This document shows, piece after piece, positions 34,511 through 46,752 of a stretch of 64,000 nt of DNA. The first letter of the stretch is position 1. Each line of letters starts with the position of its first letter. A program made the position numbers and the translations under genes. This DNA is from Tachypleus tridentatus (taxonomy: Eukaryota; Arthropoda; Merostomata; Xiphosura; Limulidae). Location: contig NC_134834.1 of assembly GCF_004210375.1 (NCBI RefSeq), forward strand, positions 155,639,290 through 155,703,289. The letters are read 5' to 3'. The notes under the pieces are model-generated. The model worked only from the letters and a program-made list of their open reading frames with translations, was not told the origin of the DNA and searched no databases.

Positions 34511-35560
34511 CAATTAATGCAATTTTAGGAAAACAAGAGAAAAATCTATTTTGTCTGCAGTTCCTGGTAGTATGCCCTTTCGAGTTTTACTTGAAACACT
34601 CGTATTGTTTAATTCTTATTTGTAGCTAGTTATCTAAGTAACAGTAATAATTTCAGTTATTCCAGCCTATCACTAAGAAGTATTGATGTTTTAGTAATAT
34701 AGGAGCCAATAATCCCATAACTGGCAACATAATTTTAAAATGTTACTTTAAAGAGGAGAATATGGGTCATTGAAAAAGTACAGAAATAAGTAGAATCACA
34801 ATAGTGGCTTATGGTAAATGGTGCCTATAGTAATTTATCTATGTATTTGATGGATTTTACATTACACTGCTAACTGGAGAGCTTCATTTAAATGGGTACA
34901 TCTACTTCAGCCTAATTCTTATGTTATTGTCTGTTATGGTATTTATAACTTGGATAGGAACTAATGAATAAATTTTTCGTGCAATATCCAGGTAAAATAA
35001 TTGTGCACCAAACACACTGCCAGTTTGGCTGAGTCTTCCTTCCTACATACCTTGTTCTGGAACTTTTAATGCTTGATAATTGTTGCAACTTCTAGCTGGA
35101 AAGTTACTTTATTTTTTTTAAAGCTTAATCTTTTTAATGGAAAGGAAGGCGAATAGTTTGTTGTTCGCTATTCCGTCTGTTAAATTTGGAAATGATTTTG
35201 AATTCAGTTTGATATGCTTTCCATAATACTTTTCTATTATAGTACCTTTTATTTCTCAATCAGATGATGATGTTGAATTCTTAATTAAATTCTGGAACTG
35301 TATTTTGTGGTGGCGTAACTAGTGTAGTTAGTATCATTAATTTATTTTGCGTTTTTAATTCGTAGAAGTATTTATGGCCTCGATATTAATGGATTGCACA
35401 CAACCTTCGAGAAAACCTAAATTATAGATGTATAAATAACGGCGACCAGATGAGCAGAAACAAGAAACCTCTAAAGTCATGAAAAAGAAAAGATTGATCA
35501 GAAAAAAGTTGACTGTTGTAAGAGTGAAAGGCCTAATAGTTAATATGGTAAGAGTGATGA
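34511..35560. other. No gene recognised
   Basis: About 1 kb of AT-rich sequence with no open frames or repeats detected. Confidence 0.5.
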
Positions 35561-36391
35561 TTCGTAATGATTTTTTGCACTTGTTATGTTGTAAAACCTC
35601 TATATATCCGACAGCTTTCTAATCATATTTACTTTTGCTTGTCTCATCAAAGTGTGTTCTAAAGTATTTGAACCCACCTAAGTGGACTTTAACAAAAGGC
35701 AGACTATTATTGTAATTACGAAGACCAGGCGATTATTAAGAATACGTAATAACTAGATGAATATTGGAAGTTCAGGATACAACTGCAGAAACTCATCGAC
35801 AACGTAAGTGAAATATGCACAGACACTGTAGCAATAAGAAACAGAAAAATAGTTTGGCTTCTAAAATTCAGTTAACCAAAATGGACTTTTGACAAGACGA
35901 GAATTGTATAGTGTTTAAGACACAACTACGATATCCACTTGTGTGTATGCTCTTTATTTATTATCCAATTTATCGCCAACAAAAAATCACAGACGCTTTC
36001 TGTGAAAGAATTCTTAGTCAAACACACCCAAATACTATAAAATATACTACTAAAAATAATTTTCTGGTAACTAGAATTGATTTAGAAAGGTCCTTCAGCC
36101 TATAGAACTGGTAGTATATGTTAACTAAATACATTTAACACCGTATTTTGTTGTAAGTTATGCCTTAGGTTGATATTTTTGGGCAAATGCAGAAAGGTGT
36201 ATGGCTGATTTAATCTGTGCATTAATCAGTTTGTTTTCCAAATGTTTTAACACATTTGTTACCTATGTCTTTCTACTTCATTAATATTGCTACTACAATC
36301 TTTTCAATCTTCGTAATGATTTTTTGCACTTGTCATGTTGTCAAACCTCTATATATCCAACAGCTTTCTAATCATATTTACTTTTGCTTGT
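35561..36391. repeat. 80-bp direct repeat flanking a 0.67-kb segment
   Basis: 35561-35641 and 36310-36391 match almost base for base (TTCGTAATGATTTTTTGCAC through TTTACTTTTGCTTGT), with only a few differences. Between them lies the LTR-like fragment at 35642-36100. The repeat is far longer than any integration target duplication, so local duplication or recombination is more likely. Confidence 0.75.
35642..36100 (+). repeat. LTR-like fragment of the gypsy-type family
   Basis: Contains one recognisable ~110-bp unit (GTGTTCTAAAGTATTTGAAC, CCACCTAAGTGGACTT, then later GTTCAGGATACAACTG), and ATTTATCGCCAACAAAAAAT near 35970, also found at 61.9 kb. No gag is adjacent, so it may be a solo or fragmentary LTR. 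Confidence 0.42.
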
Positions 36392-37294
36392 AATTCTTCT
36401 TTAAATATTATGTAACTTGATTTTAATTTTTCTCTTAACTCTTGATCTTTCTATATTTTTTGTTGATATTTTCATTGTGTTACATCCAGCAACCTTACAC
36501 CAATGTTTAAGTATTGTGCAGGTTTTTGGATTATTTGGTAAAAGTAATGCGAAGTCTAGCCCATTTAACAATACTAAATTATTTTTTTTAATACAGAATA
36601 ACGTCCATTTTGATGCAAGTTGTAATTAATTACTTCTACACAAATAAACTTTTCAACAGAAGTTTACTTGATTGATAACAGCTGACTATCTTATTGATTA
36701 GCTTACTTTTCTCGTCAATTCTCTCTGGATCAATTACTACCGGATTATTCACGCTCTGATTGCTTTACTTACTAAACTTACATTCACTTGTTACATTTAT
36801 AAGCAATAAACCATTGTTCTAAATAGTACTTTGAATAACAATTTTTTGCGTTATCATGAATCTTCTAGGTTTTGCTAGAACTACTTTTATGGATTTAATT
36901 GGTTTTAATGTTGTGTGTTTTCTAGTTAACACCTAAACTGAAAGCTTTCAACGGTATTATAATTTATGTAAATATTCCTTGTACAATCTGTTAGGTATTA
37001 TAATTAATCTCGGACAAGTCTTCGGTTTATTATATTAGGTACGTTACATATCACGATTTCAAACAGTCGAAAAGTTTAATTTATATTTACAAGTTATTTA
37101 AATTTCGATATATATCAAATTTATATTATTTGTCAACAAGATTGATACACAGTTTTCTTTCTTAACACAGATATATTTCAATATACAAACAGCATCACAA
37201 TTTATAATAATGGTTATTAGAAATATTGGTTTATATACTACTGATTCTTTTCTTCGGTCTAGAACTAAATATTTTATCGACGATCCAGGTCCAC
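36392..37294. other. No gene recognised
   Basis: AT-rich sequence with no supported feature. Confidence 0.5.
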
Positions 37295-37781
37295 CTGGAG
37301 AAATTGAGTTGATATTGTTATACCTCGCTTAAGCTAGTTAGCTTGGTTGACCTCACGCCGCTTTACCGATGAAGATAAATGTCCTCGTCAGAAATAAAAT
37401 CACTGGAGTTAAACGGTTTGTAATGTTCGAAATCTATAACGTTCCCAGTCAAATTCTGTAGTTTTTCCGATTAATCAGCGTTAATTACAATTATAGCTTC
37501 CAATGCTTATAGTATACCAACTGTAGCTAACCAATAATTATAATCTGTCTCTCGGCGCTTCGGTTTATATAGTTCAAAGCGATATTTTCGAACGTTCAAC
37601 AATATTCGAAAACACGCAAACCACATATTACTGATGGCTATTCTCAAGAATCTTCTATAAATTTGGGGAACAGGGGATGCTTGCGAATAACACATCCAAC
37701 AATATACGTCACGTGCATTAAAAACTATTGAAACAAACGTACGCACTAAAATAAATGTACAACAGTAAATCTGTTACAAAT
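37295..37781. repeat. Dispersed 500-bp repeat, copy 2 (CpG-rich)
   Basis: Same orientation and order as 5600-6121. This copy retains many CpG dinucleotides (for example ATTTTCGAACGTTCAACAAT at 37583) and is probably younger or less decayed. It ends at AACAGTAAATCTGTTA like the other copy, after which the two diverge abruptly, marking a real boundary. Confidence 0.62.
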
Positions 37782-38038
37782 CACACATACTTTAATTAAA
37801 TAATAAAACAATGAAGTATCTTGCATGTAGTAAAAATAGTTCAATATTGATGAAATGTTTCTAACACATTCATCATAACGAATATGCTCCATGAGATATA
37901 TACTAACAAAATACAAGAGGTACATTATGTTCATTAACATTACTGTTGTTCTTAATGTTCAGTTTATGAAATTTTTACCAAGATGTAGCTATATAAAAGC
38001 TATTTAACTGTATTTCTTCAACCAAAATATTTAGAGTA

Positions 38039-41000
38039 CAGTGGAAGTTTCGAGTTTTTCAGGCAAGCTGTATTTTTAATTCAGTGAGGTGATCAGCTGT
38101 AGGAAAGCATTGAAGAGTGGTATTTGACTGTACTTTTATAGCACGCCCACATTAACGATACTGAATAAAATAATAGTGGACAAGGAACCTTTTATAAGTT
38201 AAAACAAAAATAAAGAAAATACTTTAAGAAAAAATATTCCCAACTTCATTTCAAATGGTAAAATAAACCCAACACAAAACTTTGTGAAATTCAAGTTTCT
38301 ATTTGAATTTCTAACTACAGTTACTTTATTTTGATAGTATTGTTGAACTACTAAATCCTCACTATTATCTGTGTTTAATGTTCTAGGTTAACTATATTTA
38401 TTGGTTTAAACAAAAGCGAGGTATGGTTGAAAGACGAATCACTTACACCTAGCTAAACAGTAAGGGAAACAACAGATTGAAAGGTCTCTGCTGAATACTT
38501 ATGGGGCGAAATCACAAGAAAAACTAAGTCACAAAAATCTAACGCAAGAACGTTAATAACAGTTCTCATCACTGTAAACAAAGGAAATATCATAAAAAAA
38601 TACCTTTACGACTTTTAATGAATAAAATCTGCTCTCTAGCGCAATTATAAACCTAAGTATGCCATTTAGCCTCAATCTTGTTGTGTATTCAAGCTAATAT
38701 TGTACGGTGTAATAATTGCCTCACTTGATTATCATAAGGTGTGTAAACTACAGGCACGACTGTTCACAGCTGTTATTTGATTAGCCAATGAGAATAGCTC
38801 GCCTCGCTCATTAAATGCTGTTTTAAGTAAATCTGTAAGAAAGCTACATAAGTTAACTCTGACTAAAACATTTTACCCGCACCTGTCGCTCAGTTCACAC
38901 TCTCACTAAAATCTGCTGTGAACGTTATCGTTTTTCTTTTCTTTTTGGTGCTTTTCTAAATATTCTGATTAAATAAGCCACCATGGGGTCAAAGAAGGAT
39001 AATAAAAGCAGCAAACCAAAAAGAAAAGTTGTTAGAGCCACAATAGAGGTGAAAAAAAGATCTCATAGCGAAGTATGAGAGTTGTGTTCACATGTCTGAC
39101 CTTGCTACAGTGTTTGGTATGGCGAAGTCTGCAGTCTGCACCACACTGAAAAATAAAGAGGTTATCAAAGGAGCTGATGTTGCAAAAGGAGTGACAGTGC
39201 TTAAGAAACAAAGATCACAAACAATGGAAGAGGTAGAAAAACTGTTGTTGATTTGGGTAAACGAAAAACAGTTAGCTGGTGATAGCATTTCTGAGACCAT
39301 CATTTGTGAGAAAGCAAAGCAGTTGCATGCTGACCTCCTGAAAAACACTCCTGGAATGAGTGCTGATACAAGTGATGCCTTTAAGTCACTAGGGGGTAGT
39401 TTGAAAAATTTAGGAAGAGAAGTGGCATACATAGTGTGGTGAGACATGGGAAGGGTGCCAGTTCTAACAAAGACGATGCTGATAAATTTGTTAGGGAATT
39501 TAAGAGCTACGTAGAAGCTGAGGGTTTTATTCCCCAACAAGTGTTCAACTGTGATGAGACAGGCCTCTTTTGGAAGAAAATGCCAAAGAGGACCTACATC
39601 ACCAAGGAGAAGTCACTGCTAGGACACAAGCCAAAGAAGGACAGGCTAACTCTATTATTATGTAGTAATGCAAGTGGGGACTTAAAACTTAAGCCTTTGC
39701 TTGTGTACCATTCTGAGAACCCGAGGGTTTTAAAGAAACATAATGTCCTGAAAAGTAAACTAAATGTCATGTGGAGGGCTAATAGTAAATCATGGGTAAC
39801 CAGGCAAGTGGGTCCATGAAGTGTTTGCCCCAAGTGTAAAGAATTACCTAATGGAAAAACAGTTGCCACTCAAGGCCCTTCTTGTGATGGACAATCTACC
39901 TGCTCACCCATCAGGCTTGGAGGACGGGTTGGTGGAGGAGTACAGTTTCATTACAGTGAAGCTCTTGCCCCCTAACACGTCTCCTCTCATTCAGCCCATG
40001 GACCAGCAGACCATATCAAACTTTAAGAAACTCTACACCAAAGCACTGTTTCAAAGGTGCTTTAAGGTGACCTCTGACACAGAGTAAACCCTCAGAGAGT
40101 TCTGGAAAAATCACTTTAATATCCTTCATTGCTTGAGGATGAGAGACAAAGCCTGGAGGGAAGTGTCTTTGAGGACCATGAACTCAGCCTGGCAGAAACT
40201 GTGGCCAGACTCAGTAGCAGATAGACTTTAAAGGCTTTGAGGCTGAGCCTGTTGTCGAGGATATTGTCTCACTAGGCAAGTGTATGGGTTTGAATGTGAG
40301 TGGTGATGATGTGTAGGAGTTGGTGGAAGACCACAACACTGAGCTCACCACAGAAGAACTCCAAGACCTTCAGAAGGAGCAGCAACAGAAGGCAACTGAG
40401 GAAGTGTCTTCAGAGAGGAGGAAGGGCGGATGTTTCTAGTTCACTAATCAAGGAAATGTGTGGAAATTGGGAGAGTTACAAAGTTTTGTGGAAATATTTC
40501 ACCCTGACAAAGCTGTAGCAAACTGCAGCATAAACCTTTTCAATGACAATGTCATGTATTACTTCAGAAACATTTTAAAATGCAGGTAGAAACAAACTTC
40601 ATTAGACAAGTATTTTGTGAGAAATAAGTCCAGTGAGTGTCAAGCAGGTTGTAGCAGTGTAAAGAGACAGAAAAAAGAAAGAACCCCAGAAGGAGAATTA
40701 CCTGACATTTTTATGGAAGGTGACTCCCCTTCCAAACAATAACCCTCTTACTCTCCACGTTCCTCACCACCTTTCACTTATGCCATCAGCTCCACTCAGC
40801 ACAGGTAAAGTGCAGTTAAATTTTCATTTATTGGTTTTTTATTGTGATTATAGATTTTGTGGTTGACTTTATGCATGTAAGTATTATTATACAGGTATAA
40901 ATAAGCAATATTTTTACTTAAAATGCTTCATAATGCATAATCTTTGGAGGTCTGTAACGGATTAATTTAATTTACAGTATTTCTTATGGGAAAAATTGAT

Positions 41001-41072
41001 TTGGTTTTTAAACAAATCGGTTTTCAAACAGCCTTCTGGAATGGATTAAGTTCGAGAACCGAGGTACCACTG
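38039..41072 (+). mobile_element. Tigger/pogo DNA transposon
   Basis: The right end is clear: the complement of CAGTGGTACCTCGGTTCTCG ends at 41072 and is followed by TA (41073-41074). The left end is less certain. CAGTGGAAGTTTCGAG at 38039 is preceded by TA (38037-38038) but matches the right terminus only loosely, so the left boundary may be elsewhere or the end may have decayed. A transposase remnant lies inside in the same orientation. Confidence 0.68.
38983..40742 (+). pseudogene. Tigger (TIGD1-like) transposase, frameshifted
   Basis: The ATG at 38983 sits in GCCACCATGG, a strong initiation context. Parts in order: an N-terminal helix-turn-helix (SDLATVFGMAKSAVCTTLKN, after an early stop near 39077), a Tc5-type DNA-binding region (about 39200-39400), a VRHGKGASSNKDDADKFVRE segment in a shifted frame (39436), then the DDE domain. 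The DDE domain has VFNCDETGLFWKKM (first Asp), a frameshift near 39805, ALLVMDNLPAHPSG (second Asp), and LPPNTSPLIQPMDQQTISNF (third). A stop at about 40085 interrupts the C-terminal tail, which continues with LREFWKNHFNILH and ends FMEGDSPSKQ before TAA at 40740. All three catalytic residues are present but at least four breaks disable it. Confidence 0.85.
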
Positions 41073-41279
41073 TATTTCATTTGAGTGCTTAACAGCAAAG
41101 GCATCAGAGAACCTCCACTTTTACATATTCAACTTATATAGCAACTATAAATTATTATATTACTTTTATAGGGGTAGTACCCAGATCCCTCTATATTGAT
41201 CTCCCTTTGGCAGCTCCTTATACTTTCAAACACTCGTGGTAAATTCTACATGTCAAGTTATGTGCTCCCTTGTGGATAT

Positions 41280-42840
41280 GGGTTGAATCTACTTTGGGTA
41301 TCAATGGCCTGAAGAGTTGATATCAGGAATTAGGAAACTTGAATTAGGGAGGAACTACGATACCTTGTAGGAGCCAAGGAAAATCTAAAAGCCAATGATG
41401 AAAAGGATGAATACAGACAGGCAACATCAACCCTTGATTCCAAAGTCTCTGGAATCCTGCAAAAATCCTGTGTACATTATGAAGGGTAGCAGCAGGTAGA
41501 TGAGTACCCTCCAACAGAGCATCTTAATCCAACAAATCCCTACAATATGCCATCCAAGAGACTGAGGAAAGTGTAGAAGCTGACAATTGAACCAAGTTGG
41601 ATGCTAACAATGGTCACAACTCATTAGCAGATAGATGTTAAAATTGCTAATAGGCTTCTAAAAAATATAGGGATGATAAATATCTCAGCACAATAGTTAG
41701 GATCAGGCAAGTCCAAGAAAAGTGTAATATATTTACGTTGACCACAGACCCTGTTCTGGAATACTACATTTCCAAGAGTGGTTCTAGTGCCTAATAATCT
41801 AGATATGCTTCCATCTAGCGATGGCAGGCTACAGCATGTTGTTCTGACAAACGTGGTGGATAAGGCATAGCTGTTTCTTTGTGTAACTGAGAAGTAAACC
41901 TTCTTGCATTAGCCACAATGTCAAGGGATGAAAGTAGAACTAAGTACTCTCCCTCAGACATTTTCACCATCAAGGAAGGTGTCAACTGAAAAAGCAACTG
42001 GAAAAATGTCCAAAGCATCACACATTCAACTTACTAGCCAAAGAAAAGCACCCAGATCTGGTTGATCCAAAATGCCCTTATGAAGAGCCACAGAAAAAAT
42101 GAAGGGACTGAAAAAGTGAATCTAAGTTCTCTTCTCATGAGAACATCCGAGAATGCCCACAAGTGCAGCCTCCCACCCAGAAGAAATATACGTCTCCAAC
42201 CCACTATGAATTTGTCTTCATGTCAAATACATTAATTTGGGAATTATGCTGTATACCAGTTTACCTAAGAAAAAAAATCATAACAAAAATCAAAATAGGC
42301 AACACAAAAAAGTATGTAATGGAAAACATTTCATCTTGAAGTTAATCCTACTACAAGATGGGGGACTTGTTGAAGACTATTAACATTTAAGTTTGTAAAT
42401 GTGGATGTCCCTCCAGGTGAAACATAGATGAATGTGGACTGTCCCTTCCCAGATTATCTTGCACTTGGAATATGAGAATGAAGATTAGTTGTTGAAAGAG
42501 ATGAGCAGCAACTCAACTTTCATAAATCATCTGAAGTTGCATCCAAGGAGTACACGCTTTTAACCCTGTTCTTTAGTAGTTCAGATGCTTGATTTTCACC
42601 CACAAAACACCCTACACTGTCATACTCAGATGTTTCAATCAAACAACCTTTAAGAAACATTCAAAAACTGAAGCATCAGCTACCATCTCCAAGCCAATGG
42701 CAACTAAAATTCAGAAGCTACTAGTAAGAACTCTGAAACTCTTGCATGATAAGAGAAACTGATGTTAACACTTAAACTTGTAAAAACATCAGTCAAGAGC
42801 AAGCAAACAACTGTGGTCCTGTACAGTGTACAGACTGCCC
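41280..42840 (+). pseudogene. Decayed coding sequence, possibly a retroelement gag/ORF1
   Basis: Two plus-strand frames alternate with few stops over 1.5 kb. REELRYLVGAKENLKANDEK and VDEYPPTEHLNPTNPYNM occur at about 41345-41560. KYRDDKYLSTIVRIRQVQEK and DPVLEYYISKSGSS follow in the next frame (41660-41790). VNLLALATMSRDES and SDIFTIKEGV come near 41900. The YRDDKYL...PVLEYYISKS order faintly recalls gag proteins of DIRS-type elements, and a DIRS element lies at 46-53 kb. I do not recognise it with confidence. A minus-strand 68-codon frame at 41815-42021 overlaps and is probably a shadow. Confidence 0.33.
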
Positions 42841-43329
42841 TTTGATGAATTCATGAATGTTGCTATGTTCAGTGTGTGTGTTCATAAAGTAAGTTTGAAA
42901 TTTAAAATATACTAGTGATGACTTGTTTGAGTTATACTTTCTGTACATCTATACAATTTTTTACTTGTAAATATTTTTTGAGGTAAATTTAGATTTTGTA
43001 ATTATGCATACATATAGTAATGTCCCTTTTCCTGCTGGGTATTAACCACTCTATTTTGCTTTGTAATGGAGAATTTGAATTGTTTTATTTTTACAAATTC
43101 ATTTTCTACTCCACACTGTACGTGATCAGCAGTTATTCTTTCATATATTAATAAAACCTGTGTTACATATTTCCTACCATTTTTATCATTAGTCCAATTT
43201 ATGTTGTTTGTTGTGTTTTAGTGTATTTTAAAGGCTTATTCTGTACTGCATTACACATTTACTGATAGGTTTTAATAGAGATTAAAGATTTATATGAGCC
43301 ACTTACAACTATTATATTCAAATCCTTGA

Positions 43330-44230
43330 ACAGTAGTTCTCAGAAGACTGTTACTCCCCTTTTCATGGGTTGCATTAAAAATCATCCCAGAAACTATAGG
43401 CCTATTAGTTTTACATCAATTGTAAGGAAAGTTTTTGAGCCTGATACAAGATTTACAAAGATTTAAATTTTATCAAATTGTCAGCATGCTATCACTAGGA
43501 GCAAATCTTGCCTTACTAATCTTTTGACGTTCTTGATAGAGGTTACTGTGCATGTGGATTTGGTGTATCTGGATTTTCAGAAAGCATTTGACAAAATGTC
43601 ACACAAAAATAATCTCTGTGGATCTGTGGGATACAATGACTTACTGGATAGAAAACTGGCTATAGGGAGAAGTAGTTTGTTATAATTGTTCAGTTTAAAT
43701 TGGTTTAATATCATCAGTGAGGTATCTTATAGCTCAGTGTCAGGGCCTTTGCTCTTTTTTGATTTACAATGGCATAGATAAGAAGTTAGAAACCCTTCAA
43801 AGAAGAAGAGTCACTTTTTGAGTTTGTCTCCAACACAAAATGTTTGAGAACTGGATTAAGCCTCAATGGTCTAACCTGAAAAAAAAGTCCCCTTTTGGAA
43901 CAACAGTAAGTCTTTGGATTTATAATGCTAAAATCAAGGGTTTGATTCCCCTCTGTGGACACAGCAAACAGCCCAATAGCTGCATAGATCTCTTTAAAAA
44001 GCCATATATGACTTGTGAGTTGCAGGTTGCCAACTCCTGATATAGATGAAGAAATGTTTAATAGATTATTTAAATTTACTCTTGACATTAAAGGTTTGGA
44101 TGCTGCTGGCTGTAATGAAGACATAACTACTAAATTGCAAATAACTTTTAATTACAATAAATGCAAGGTAATTCAACTTCAATTATAAGTTTGATTTTGA
44201 TGGGAATAACCTTAAGATAGTTGTGGAGGA
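43330..44230 (+). mobile_element. CR1-like LINE remnant
   Basis: Reverse-transcriptase traces: NYRPISFTSIVRKVFE (about 43390), CLTNLLTFLIEVTVHVDLVY then DFQKAFDKM (43508-43600), SVSGPLLFF (about 43735), then beyond a SINE the thumb-like LFKFTLDIKGLDAAGC segment (about 44065). It is heavily broken and lacks both ends. A SINE B copy interrupts it. Confidence 0.68.
43888..44003 (+). mobile_element. SINE family B, nested in CR1-like remnant
   Basis: Reads CCCCTTTTGGAACAACAGTA, then TTATAATGCTAAAATCAAGG and GTTTGATTCCCCTCTGTGG, then CAAACAGCCCAATAGCTGC. Diverged from the 24-kb copies but with the same order of motifs. Confidence 0.68.
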
Positions 44231-45755
44231 AAAAGATCCTTGTGATCTGGTTGAGATTTAGTTTATGATCATTTTTCACAAAATTTTGTAACATTCAACA
44301 AATTCTATTAATTCTGAAAAGCTGTGAATACTAAACATCATGATCTAAGGTACTTGGAATATCTGTATTCAGAATTGTAAGCTTTACAACTTAAAAGTGT
44401 CTGTCTTATTATAAATTTTGTGAATATTGCACTATTACTATTGATATCTCAATCCAAATCATATGCTTTGTTTGTAGTAAAAGAAGTTTTTCTGTAGTAA
44501 ATCCTAGTGGATGAAACATATTTCATAGCACCCAGAAAACAGTAATAATTAAATGGCAGTTATAAAACCTTGTTCAAAAATTCTACATTTGTTACTGTTA
44601 AATTTCTAACAATGTTTTCTTCATTGTCCATTCAAGCCATTTTCAAACTTTATTTGATAAAAACTTTACTTTCTTTCTGTACAATTCTTTCTTTATCAGG
44701 GTTAACATGTTCATACATTGTTCCTTAAAGTTTAATGTTTTCAAACTAAACCATAGTTAATTATATGAAATTATAATATTGAAATTTTATAACATATAAA
44801 CAAAGTTGTTAGCAGCTGTATTGGAGGGATTGATAATGAACCTACTGCATAAAGAATCTAAACACTTAGTAACTTTTCATACATGTCCATTATTGTTGAT
44901 TGTGAATGTCCTTTGAAATTGTATGTATTGTATTTTATGTGTGTATTTTATTAACTGTCTTCAACTCTGTTTAGCCTTTGTTTAAATATTATTACTTTAT
45001 TTACACCATTTATGTAAACTTTTAGAAATTAATTAGCTATTATTTGTTTTGTGCAATTTCAGTTAATTTTACAATATAGCTGAAATTCAGGACCTATCAA
45101 GGATGCTGTTGGTGAGTATCTGGGCAAGAATAAATGTAACAAGATGAGTTAAATTTGCAGAGAGAGGATAAGATATTGTGCAAACCCCCAGTGATTATAT
45201 TGTCTACAACACTATCAAAATTCAAGATTCTACTACCAATGGCCCTCTTCCAAGAACAGCTAATAGTTAGGTATGTAATGTTGTATAGAGGTGTCTTTGA
45301 ATAGATTCCAAATTAATTAGCTCTGTAATTCTGTCAGTAAGTTAAACTTTATCTCTACATCGATAGCTAGTATATATTGCTAAAAGTCTTAAAAACAATT
45401 TTTTCTAAATTGATACTCCTACATTAAACTTTTATTCCAGGAAGAAATATTTACCTTGTAAACCTCGAATATAATGTACTTACTGATACGAGACCTTTCT
45501 TTCACTTTTAATCCAGTCATTCATCTTAAAAAGGTGAATCATAACTACAGTTTCATTCTGTAGCATTCCCCATTTACCAGTTTAGCACACAAACTACATA
45601 AATCTTCCTAACGTTCTTACAAATTCCTTATCTGACATAACAATAGAATTTTTCACCAGCATATATCCTCCAATGTTTTGTCATAAGAATGTTCGTTCTA
45701 CATTCATCGTGAATATTAATTATATAGTTTTTGTTCTTTTTTATGTTGCAGGCAA
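44231..45755. other. No gene recognised
   Basis: About 1.5 kb of AT-rich sequence. The part nearest 45.5 kb might hold more decayed zinc-finger sequence, but I could not support it. Confidence 0.45.
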
Positions 45756-45759
45756 TTTG

Positions 45760-46170
45760 ATTATAGATAACCTATGAGAATGTTTCTTACCTCAGATATC
45801 ACAGTGGTATGTTTTCTTCCCTGTGTGTATCCTTTAATGTATTTTCAGATGAGTATTTATTCCACTGTTTTGTCACACACATCACAACTATACCAGTAAC
45901 CTCAGCTGTGAGTTGATTAATTATTAATCAGGAATGCTACAAAAATTTCCATTACTACACACTACATTACAGCAGGGTGTTTCATTGAAATTTATCCTGT
46001 GATAGTTTTAGCTATGTATTTCTTCCAACTTATTTGTTGTAGCCCAACTTTCCATAAGCTGATGATTCTTTAAATATCAACTCTAAGAAAATTTACTCCC
46101 ACCAATACACAACAGTATGCTTCCTCCCCAGTGTATAACCTGCTATGCATTTTTAAAATAAGAAGTGTGT
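45760..46170 (-). pseudogene. Fossil C2H2 zinc-finger array
   Basis: On the minus strand, C2H2 fragments appear in several frames. LKMHSRLYTGEEAYCC lies near 46105-46155. CCNVVCSNGNF lies near 45970. YSCDVCDKTV lies near 45890, followed after a frame change by THLKIH, a stop, then RIHTGKKTYHCDI (about 45795-45860). The HTGKK linker and C-x2-C pairs are diagnostic. Stops and indels make it non-functional. It resembles the gene at 54.9 kb in orientation and linker style, so it is probably a dead paralogue or a detached finger block. Confidence 0.62.
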
Positions 46171-46302
46171 GGCCTAGCTCTAATGAAGATAAGTCAATAT
46201 TCTTTTAAAACATAAATAAATAGAAAATTCCTTAATACACAGTACACAATATATACTTTCTCTCTCCATAGTGTAGTGGCAAGCTTAAGTTTAATCTGGC
46301 AC

Positions 46303-46752
46303 AACTGAGATTCATCATTTTTGGCAAATTTAATGGAAGCAACCCATGACAAAACACCATAGAAGTTAACATTTTCTTGAACTGAAGAACAATAATACTT
46401 ACCTCTCCTGACAGTATAGCTATTTTGCAATCTCCAGGGTTTCCACTCTTTGTCAATATTAGCATAGAGAATGCTTGCTACAGTCTTGAATGTCCAGGGC
46501 AAATTCTAATTTACAAATTTCTCCACCACCTTCAATGTGCCCTCTATCAATATTGTATATAAGTAACTCATCCCAATAATATAATCACTTTTGAGACATG
46601 AACTACCTTTAAGTGGGTAGGTAGGGCAGGAGAGTGTCAGTGGAAGTACATATTATTGAAAATACATTTTCAGTTTAGGAAAATGTTAACTTCTATGGTG
46701 TTTTGTCATGGGTTGCTTTCATTAAATTTGCCAAAAATGATGAATCTCAGTT
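46303..46752. repeat. Inverted repeat, 84-bp arms
   Basis: 46303-46386 and 46669-46752 are nearly exact inverted copies (arm contains TGAGATTCATCATTTTTGGC and CCCATGACAAAACACCATAG), separated by about 280 bp. DIRS elements carry inverted terminal repeats and internal complementary regions, which may explain it. It could fold into a long hairpin if transcribed. Confidence 0.85.

Noticed and set aside
39088-39540. 150-codon minus-strand frame
   Set aside because: Lies antisense to the Tigger transposase, which has clear domain support.
41815-42021. 68-codon minus-strand frame (MMLWTFFQLL...)
   Set aside because: It overlaps the more extensive plus-strand coding remnant and matches no domain I know; treated as a shadow, though not excluded.
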